A stretch of 26,968 bases of DNA, from positions 1 through 26,968 of the forward strand of contig DAOTVW010000109.1 of the NCBI GenBank assembly GCA_034436035.1, given 5' to 3'. The translations under genes were made by a program, and so were the position numbers. Position 1 is the first letter of the stretch. Each line of letters starts with the position of its first letter. Below the pieces are notes generated by a model that did not search any database, was not told where the DNA came from, and was given only the letters and a program-made list of their open reading frames with translations. Positions 22,404 to 26,968 of the stretch are shown piece after piece. Origin of the DNA: UBA4823 sp034436035. GTDB taxonomy: Bacteria > Chloroflexota > Anaerolineae > Anaerolineales > UBA4823.

Positions 22404-23935
22404 GCGTCCCCTAAACCACCGCGTTCGCTGAGGGTGATTTTAATTTGTGCTTGTAATTGAGTAGCTTGGTTTTCAAGGCTCTTTAACTCGGATAGCATTT
22501 CGGTAACTGCAGGGGTTTTCTCTATATCTTTTAGGTTGATGCGCACATTCAAGGCTGCGCCACTTAAAGCAGCTTGTGCCTGCGCTGCAGCAGAGCCCCC
22601 ATCGCTGATGGCATTGATATTCCCTTTGCTGATTACTTCAAAGGCTAGTTGCATCGCTTTGATTGCGCCGCGCGCCACCTCTAACGGCACCTGAGCTGCG
22701 TGGATCATGGCGGCGGTGACAGCTTGTTGCCTGGTTTGTTGTTGCTCGGCGGTTTCTTTTGGTAGTCGCAAGGCATTCATCACTTCCTCGAAAGCGGCAG
22801 CATCTTGCTGAACGGCGTCACTCATTTGTCCCCGTAATGTTTCTGCTTCCTGGATAATTGTTTGCATGCGCTCTTCGACTTCGGCGTATTTCTTCTTGCC
22901 CAGTGTAAGCCGGGCGACCATTGCGACCAGTGCTGCTGCGGCAGCGGCACTATACGCTGAGGCAGAACCCCCGCCTGGAGTGGGAGTTGCTGCAGCAAGT
23001 TCATCTAAAAAGTCTTCGCCGGATTTGTGGGAGGTTTGCAGAGCTGCCTCAAGGCGCCTTTCCAGGATTTGTTCTGGCTCGAATTGATCTAATTGCAGGT
23101 ACCATACCGCTGCATCTACCAACGCATCCTGCGGGATTAGCCCAACCAGTTCACTGTGATGAACGGCAACTCCATAGCGCGCTGCTTCCCGACGGATCAT
23201 TTCGACCACTTGGGCGATGGCAGTTTCGCGAAAATTGGTCAGATTCATCGAAACCTGTGCTTTACCCTCCACCAATAGCCCGAGCGCTTTAACATAACGT
23301 AATCCCCCAGACGAAAAACGAATGGTTTTGGCGATTTTTTTTGCAATCGCGACATCATCGGTGGTGAGATAGACATTGAAGGCGATCAAGAATTGACGAG
23401 CGCCAATAACAGTAGCTCCTGCCGGACCTAATTTGTTAGGTCCAAAGTCGGGGTAGCGATCAGGATTAGTTTCGATTTCAAGTTTTAATCCCTCGTATTG
23501 ACCACGGCGGATGTTTTCTAGGTTCTTTCGCTCTGGGCGAGTGGCTGCTTCTTCGTAGAGATATACCGGGATGCCCAGCTCTTTTCCAACCCGTTCACCC
23601 ACTTGACGGGCAAGTTGGACACACTCTTCCATCGTCACTCCGCGCACCGGGACGAAGGGCACAACATCGGTCGCACCGATGCGCGGATGTTCCCCGCTGT
23701 GATGGTTGAGATCGATTAATTCAGCCGCTTTCGCAATGGAACGATAGGCAGCTTCCCCAACCGCTTGGGGTTCACCGGCAAAAGTGAGTACAGTGCGGTT
23801 ATGATCCATATCGGAATGACGATCCAGCAAAACAACTCCGGGGACGCTAGTGACAGCTGCCATGATTGCTTCAACTACTTCAGGACGACGGGCTTCGGAA
23901 AAATTAGGGACGCACTCAACAATGGCTTTAGACAT
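22400..23935 (-). CDS. Bifunctional glutamate formimidoyltransferase/formimidoyltetrahydrofolate cyclodeaminase
   Basis: Moves the formimino group from formiminoglutamate (histidine breakdown) to tetrahydrofolate, then cyclises it to methenyl-THF and ammonia. The 511 residues comprise a formiminotransferase part (about 1-300) and a cyclodeaminase part (about 310-500). The first has IVECVPNFSE, LDRHSDMDHNRTVLTF, HPRIGATDVVPFVPV, YEEAATRPER, and FGPNKLGPAGATVIGAR. The second has FLDELAAATPTPGGGSASA and an alanine-rich helical bundle. The fusion is the arrangement known from mammalian FTCD; many bacteria have separate genes. AGGA lies 7 nt before the ATG and a good promoter at 23975-24003. It is followed, with a 4-bp overlap, by an M23 lipoprotein, an unusual partner. 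No other hut gene is in view. Confidence 0.93.
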   Translation of the reverse strand: MSKAIVECVPNFSEARRPEVVEAIMAAVTSVPGVVLLDRHSDMDHNRTVLTFAGEPQAVGEAAYRSIAKAAELIDLNHHSGEHPRIGATDVVPFVPVRGVTMEECVQLARQVGERVGKELGIPVYLYEEAATRPERKNLENIRRGQYEGLKLEIETNPDRYPDFGPNKLGPAGATVIGARQFLIAFNVYLTTDDVAIAKKIAKTIRFSSGGLRYVKALGLLVEGKAQVSMNLTNFRETAIAQVVEMIRREAARYGVAVHHSELVGLIPQDALVDAAVWYLQLDQFEPEQILERRLEAALQTSHKSGEDFLDELAAATPTPGGGSASAYSAAAAAALVAMVARLTLGKKKYAEVEERMQTIIQEAETLRGQMSDAVQQDAAAFEEVMNALRLPKETAEQQQTRQQAVTAAMIHAAQVPLEVARGAIKAMQLAFEVISKGNINAISDGGSAAAQAQAALSGAALNVRINLKDIEKTPAVTEMLSELKSLENQATQLQAQIKITLSERGGLGDA

Positions 23936-23974
23936 TGGCTTTCCTTTCGAAGGTTTTGGTTGTTGTTGGCGGAA

Positions 23975-24003
23975 ATTATACTCTTGGATTGATATTGTGT
24001 CAC
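23975..24003 (-). promoter_or_regulatory. Sigma-70 promoter of the FTCD - M23 - dcd - HAD operon
   Basis: Minus strand: GTGACA (24003-23998, one mismatch to TTGACA), a 17-bp spacer and a perfect TATAAT (23980-23975). The start is expected near 23968, giving a leader of about 33 nt. Confidence 0.7.
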
Positions 24004-24136
24004 AAAGATTTATCGTGATGGCTGATGGATTTAATGCTTGTCTCCCTAAAAACCTTGTTTGTACAAATTACTTTGATAAATCATAAACCGATTGTTTGTA
24101 AGCATTTATTAACTTTCGTTGTGGAAGGTTACTTTG

Positions 24137-24145
24137 TGTTATAAA
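24137..24145 (+). promoter_or_regulatory. Extended -10 promoter of methylglyoxal synthase
   Basis: TGTTATAAA, matching the TGn-TATAAT extended -10 with one mismatch. No clear -35 is present, as is common with this type. The start would be about 38 nt before the ATG. Confidence 0.45.
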
Positions 24146-24189
24146 TAAAAATTGAATGTTGCAATACCATTGCAAAGGAGTAAAACAAA

Positions 24190-24666
24190 ATGGAATTTAT
24201 TAAGATCATCATGAAACCAGACAAGAAAATTGCCTTGGTCGCACATGATAACAAAAAACGTGATTTGCTTGAATGGGCAAAGTTCAATCGTGATTTATTG
24301 GCACACCATGAGTTGTATGCCACTGGCACAACCGGCGATGTTTTGGAACGAGAGCTAGGTCTAACAGTCAACAAACTCCAAAGCGGTCCACTGGGTGGAG
24401 ATCAGCAGATTGGAGCAAAGATTGCCAATAACGAGATTGATTTTTTGATTTTCTTTTGGGATCCATTGGAGCCAATGCCGCATGATCCAGACGTGAAGGC
24501 GTTATTGAGATTGGCGGTAGTATGGAACATTCCGGTTGCCAATAACCGTGCTTCGGCAGACTTCATGATTTCATCGCCGCTAATGGATAGCGAATATGAA
24601 CGACTGGTGCCCGATTATGAAAGTTACCGTAATCGCCCGATTCAGTGGGAAAAAAGCGGCGAATAA
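24190..24666 (+). CDS. mgsA: Methylglyoxal synthase
   Basis: Converts dihydroxyacetone phosphate to methylglyoxal and phosphate, a relief valve when sugar phosphates pile up. The 158 residues align without shifts to the Escherichia coli enzyme: Asp20 in ALVAHD, ATGTTG (44-49), Asp71 in SGPLGGDQQ (the catalytic acid/base), and His98 and Asp101 in FFWDPLEPMPHDPDVKALLR. AAGGAG lies before the ATG. The gene is monocistronic, with its own extended -10 promoter and a strong terminator. It is not next to the sugar-kinase operon but would complement it physiologically. The soluble cytoplasmic hexamer state is known from the family. Confidence 0.97.
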   Translation: MEFIKIIMKPDKKIALVAHDNKKRDLLEWAKFNRDLLAHHELYATGTTGDVLERELGLTVNKLQSGPLGGDQQIGAKIANNEIDFLIFFWDPLEPMPHDPDVKALLRLAVVWNIPVANNRASADFMISSPLMDSEYERLVPDYESYRNRPIQWEKSGE

Positions 24667-24709
24667 TTAGTCTTGTTCTTTAGTTACATAAGCTTGTTGA
24701 TATAAAATT

Positions 24710-24783
24710 AGGACGCAGATTAGTGTGAAAAGCAGGGTATAAAAATTCCCCGTATTTCCGCTACGATCTGCGTCCTTTTTTAT
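24710..24783 (+). terminator. Terminator with long ACGCAGAT-type stem after mgsA
   Basis: Perfect 11-bp arms (24710-24720 and 24766-24776) close a 45-nt inner part that can fold further (AGC...GCT). TTTTTTTATTTT follows. The GGACGCAGAT word resembles intergenic repeats that I recall from many bacterial genomes, so this may be a captured repeat that acts as terminator. Confidence 0.8.
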
Positions 24784-24823
24784 TTTAAAAAACCTGAGTT
24801 TGAATAGTTTTTATATGAGCGCT

Positions 24824-25342
24824 TTAACGATCGAAATAGATATTTTTTCCACTGACGGAGAGCGGGATCCCCATAACGAAATCCCAATCAACCAAACCCA
24901 TGTCACGGGCGACGGCGCCAACTCGATACATGATACGATTATCTACATTGAATAAGCTGGCAGTTTTTGCGGCAGAACCAAGGGCTATTCCCATATCGAG
25001 CAAACGATATGCGCAGGTGGGACCACGAAATTCATCATCCACAGATTGGGCAGCTTCTAAGTCCCCACAGGTCGGGTAACCACAAGCACCACAGTTTAAA
25101 CCAGCTGTTTGGGCACCTTTAATGCCTATTAAGACAACCGCTTCGGACTTCAGGATGTTACGAGCATCGCGATCAAAATTGTGTTTGTGTTTGCGTTCGC
25201 CAAATTCAACCATTGCGTTAGCAAGTTGTTTTAATTGCTCTCCTTTAAGGGTTTTTACCAAAACAAAATTTTCACCTTTGGTTTTCGGGGCGGTGATGGC
25301 AGATATTTCCATCATTTGGGCGACGATTTCGATTGCTTCCAT
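24824..25342 (-). CDS. DUF2148 ferredoxin-domain protein (Fe-S)
   Basis: 172-residue soluble protein with a cysteine cluster in NCGACGYPTCGDLE followed by a further Cys in PTCAYR. These four cysteines could hold a [4Fe-4S] cluster like those of corrinoid or ferredoxin-related Cys domains. The end (VDWDFVMGIPLSVSGKNIYFDR) is a conserved family signature. Members are found mainly in anaerobes and their reaction is not established. AAGGAG lies 8 nt before the ATG. It follows the M48 protease gene by 58 bp on the same strand, so the two may share a transcript. Redox or electron-transfer function is inferred from the cysteines only. Confidence 0.85.
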   Translation of the reverse strand: MEAIEIVAQMMEISAITAPKTKGENFVLVKTLKGEQLKQLANAMVEFGERKHKHNFDRDARNILKSEAVVLIGIKGAQTAGLNCGACGYPTCGDLEAAQSVDDEFRGPTCAYRLLDMGIALGSAAKTASLFNVDNRIMYRVGAVARDMGLVDWDFVMGIPLSVSGKNIYFDR

Positions 25343-25400
25343 AGATGTTCTCCTTGCTGTGAATTATGGTTTTCTGGTACGTTGTTTGATTGTATAACGG

Positions 25401-26543
25401 TCAGCTTTGCGTTTGTTGTTCATATTGACGAGCTCTGGCAATTCGTTTGCCTAAGGCTGGATGGGAATAAAGCAGCCATTCTACCCAAGCTTCTGGTTCT
25501 GCTTCCGCGAGATTTTGATCGGCTAATCTTACTAGTGCAGATGCGTATGCTTCCCCTTTACCAGTGATTTGTAATGCGTATTCATCGGCTAAACTTTCCC
25601 GCCAGCGTGAGAAGGCATTGACAATCGGCATGGTGATCAACTGATATGCACCCAAGAATATTAACACAAGCGGGAATGCGGCGATATCACTAATGCTTTT
25701 AAAATTAAATTGATGAACACCCCAAATTAACCCGACCGATACGAGATACATGCCCAACACGGTGCTGATTGCCGAGACAAGGGTAAGATAAAATATATCT
25801 TTGTGAACATGGTGGCCTAACTCGTGGGCAAGGACAGTTTCGATTTCATCGGGGGTAAATGAATTTATTAAGGTATCCCCAAGGATGATTCGCCGCGTTT
25901 TGCCCATCCCGGTTAAAGCGGCATTGGCGGCTTTCGTGCGCCGGCTCATATCCATCCAATATACCCCTTCCACTTGTGTGCCAGCTTTGTTTGCCAAGTT
26001 TCTCAGCCGTTCTATCAGTTCTTGATGTTCTTCACCTAAGGGTGTGAATTTGTTGAAGATCGGGAAAAGGAGCACTGGTGCTAAATAGGCTAACAGGACA
26101 TTAAATACCAACAAGAATCCGCTCACCCAAATCCACCATGTTTGAGGGTAATGGCGCAATATGAGATAGATGATCTCGATGATGATAAGTCCAAGGGCGC
26201 TTCCTAATAAGATGCCTTTGATCTGGTCACTGATCCAACCCCACAGGGTTTGCGTAGAGATTTCAAAACGATGGGGTAAATGGAATGATTCAAAAAAAGA
26301 TAAAGGGAGATCGATGAGATACAAGATGCCGCTAAAAATGAGAAGATATATGGCTATTTGTAACCAGATATTGGAAGTAATTTGTTGAATTTGGATAGTG
26401 AGTGATTTTGACCAACCACAAATAATCCAGAGGATGGAATAAAAGGCGCTTATGCAAAGGTTAACCAGCATCAATCGCCGACTGATGCGGGCATACTGGC
26501 GCGCCTTTTCTTGGCGCTGGGGGTCGGGTGAGGTATTGTCCAT
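25401..26543 (-). CDS. M48-family membrane metalloprotease (Ste24/HtpX-like)
   Basis: Membrane zinc protease, 380 residues. Several hydrophobic helices fill the N-terminal half (about 26-50, 60-80, 108-135 and 145-165). The zinc motif HELGHH then appears in VLAHELGHHVHKD, two more membrane segments follow, and WRESLADEYAL supplies the third ligand (Glu). The layout fits CAAX-protease/Ste24-type proteins that degrade or mature membrane proteins. The frame runs on upstream through the GCGAAT repeat array, but the real start is the ATG at 26543 (MDNTSPDPQRQ), because everything before it is repeat-encoded. No Shine-Dalgarno precedes it. An extended -10 (TGCTATAAT) ends 8 nt before the ATG, so a leaderless mRNA is expected. 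Confidence 0.9.
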   Translation of the reverse strand: MDNTSPDPQRQEKARQYARISRRLMLVNLCISAFYSILWIICGWSKSLTIQIQQITSNIWLQIAIYLLIFSGILYLIDLPLSFFESFHLPHRFEISTQTLWGWISDQIKGILLGSALGLIIIEIIYLILRHYPQTWWIWVSGFLLVFNVLLAYLAPVLLFPIFNKFTPLGEEHQELIERLRNLANKAGTQVEGVYWMDMSRRTKAANAALTGMGKTRRIILGDTLINSFTPDEIETVLAHELGHHVHKDIFYLTLVSAISTVLGMYLVSVGLIWGVHQFNFKSISDIAAFPLVLIFLGAYQLITMPIVNAFSRWRESLADEYALQITGKGEAYASALVRLADQNLAEAEPEAWVEWLLYSHPALGKRIARARQYEQQTQS

Positions 26544-26550
26544 GGGGAAA

Positions 26551-26559
26551 ATTATAGCA
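26551..26559 (-). promoter_or_regulatory. Extended -10 promoter giving a probable leaderless mRNA (M48 gene)
   Basis: Minus strand TGCTATAAT (26559-26551), a perfect extended -10. Only TTTCCCC separates it from the ATG at 26543, so transcription should start at or next to the start codon. No clear -35 is present. Confidence 0.6.
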
Positions 26560-26570
26560 CTATGGGGGAA

Positions 26571-26886
26571 CCGCGAATAGAGACCGCGAATGGATGCGAA
26601 TGAAAACCACGAATGAACACGAATGGACGCGAATAATAATCCACGAATGGACGCGAATAAAAACCACGAATGGATGCGAATAAAATCCGCGAATGGACAC
26701 GAATGGATGCGAATAAAAACCGCGAATGGACGCGAATAATAATCCACGAATGAACGCGAATGGACGCAAATAATAATCCGCGAATGGACGCGAATAAAAA
26801 CCGCGAATGGACGCAAATAAACGCAAATAAAATCCGCGAATGAACGCGAATAATAAGACGCGAATAAATACGAATAGATGCGAATA
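26571..26886. repeat. Short tandem array of GCGAAT-type words
   Basis: Imperfect tandem repeat built from 10-bp words (ACGCGAATGG, ACGCGAATAA and variants with CACGAAT or GATGCGAAT), usually in pairs separated by AAAACC or TAATCC, giving composite units of about 24-27 bp. Repetitive open frames on the minus strand, rich in Phe-Ala-Ser-Ile-Arg-Val-His-Ser, come from the repeat and are not genes. The array lies directly upstream of the M48 promoter. Confidence 0.88.
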
Positions 26887-26968
26887 CAAAAAACCGCAAT
26901 TGGGCGAAAAAATTATCAAGGGATGTAGTATACTGGGCAGGCAGGTTGAAATTCAATCTGGGCGGTGA

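Noticed and set aside
26552..26956. Open frames rich in Phe-Ala-Ser-Ile-Arg-Val-His-Ser on the minus strand, and the long upstream extension of the M48 gene
   Set aside because: They are encoded by the GCGAAT word array. The M48 family start lies at 26543.
26898..26968. Promoter for a plus-strand gene beyond the window (TATACT at 26929-26934)
   Set aside because: There is no -35 at 15-19 bp and no start codon context is visible before the edge.

Overview
The window looks like chromosomal DNA of an anaerobic member of the Chloroflexota, most likely Anaerolineae. This is inferred from gene content and style, not from a marker gene: Thr/Pro-rich linkers after lipoprotein and secreted-protein signals, a CysO/Mec/CysM sulfur-carrier cysteine pathway, a lysine 2,3-aminomutase, an FTCD fusion and many small repeat arrays. 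No rRNA, tRNA, transposase, phage gene or CRISPR array was seen.

Layout. (1) Positions 1-6655, minus strand: one probable operon read from a strong promoter at about 6.7 kb. Its order is DeoR/GlpR regulator, FGGY sugar kinase, short-chain dehydrogenase, ABC ATPase (PotA/FbpC type), TIM-barrel sugar isomerase/epimerase, lipoprotein substrate-binding protein and a permease cut by the window edge. It reads as an import, oxidation/isomerisation and phosphorylation route for a sugar, polyol or sugar phosphate. A divergent BtpA/SgcQ-family gene (6869-7678) shares the intergenic control region, which has two consensus sigma-70 promoters and two exact TTATGTTTAT boxes. (2) 7879-9390: a second FGGY (xylulokinase-like) kinase on the minus strand. 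(3) 9.5-10.07 kb: a 93-bp-period tandem array of hairpin-forming repeats. (4) 10.46-12.8 kb: a small secreted protein with a good terminator, then a membrane family-2 glycosyltransferase. (5) 13.1-14.46 kb: lysine 2,3-aminomutase. (6) 14.5-18.6 kb: a strong promoter, a long structured leader RNA ending in a terminator-like U tract, then cysM - JAMM protease (mec) - ubiquitin-like sulfur carrier (cysO) - moeZ-like activator - PIG-L deacetylase. (7) 18.9-23.9 kb, minus strand: a TrhA/hemolysin III membrane protein; separately an operon FTCD - M23 lipoprotein - dcd - unrecognised HAD-like protein. (8) 24.2-26.9 kb: methylglyoxal synthase (plus), a DUF2148 Fe-S protein and an M48 membrane protease (minus), then a short repeat array of GCGAAT words.

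Most interesting signals: the cysM-operon leader, in which an 18-nt segment can either fold locally or pair almost perfectly with a segment 48 nt downstream, a typical switch layout in a class I do not recognise; the DeoR-controlled operon with its mapped divergent promoters; a possibly circularly permuted HAD protein behind dcd; and two membrane-protein genes whose extended -10 boxes lie so close to the ATG that they should give leaderless mRNAs, in a window where almost every other gene has a clear Shine-Dalgarno sequence.
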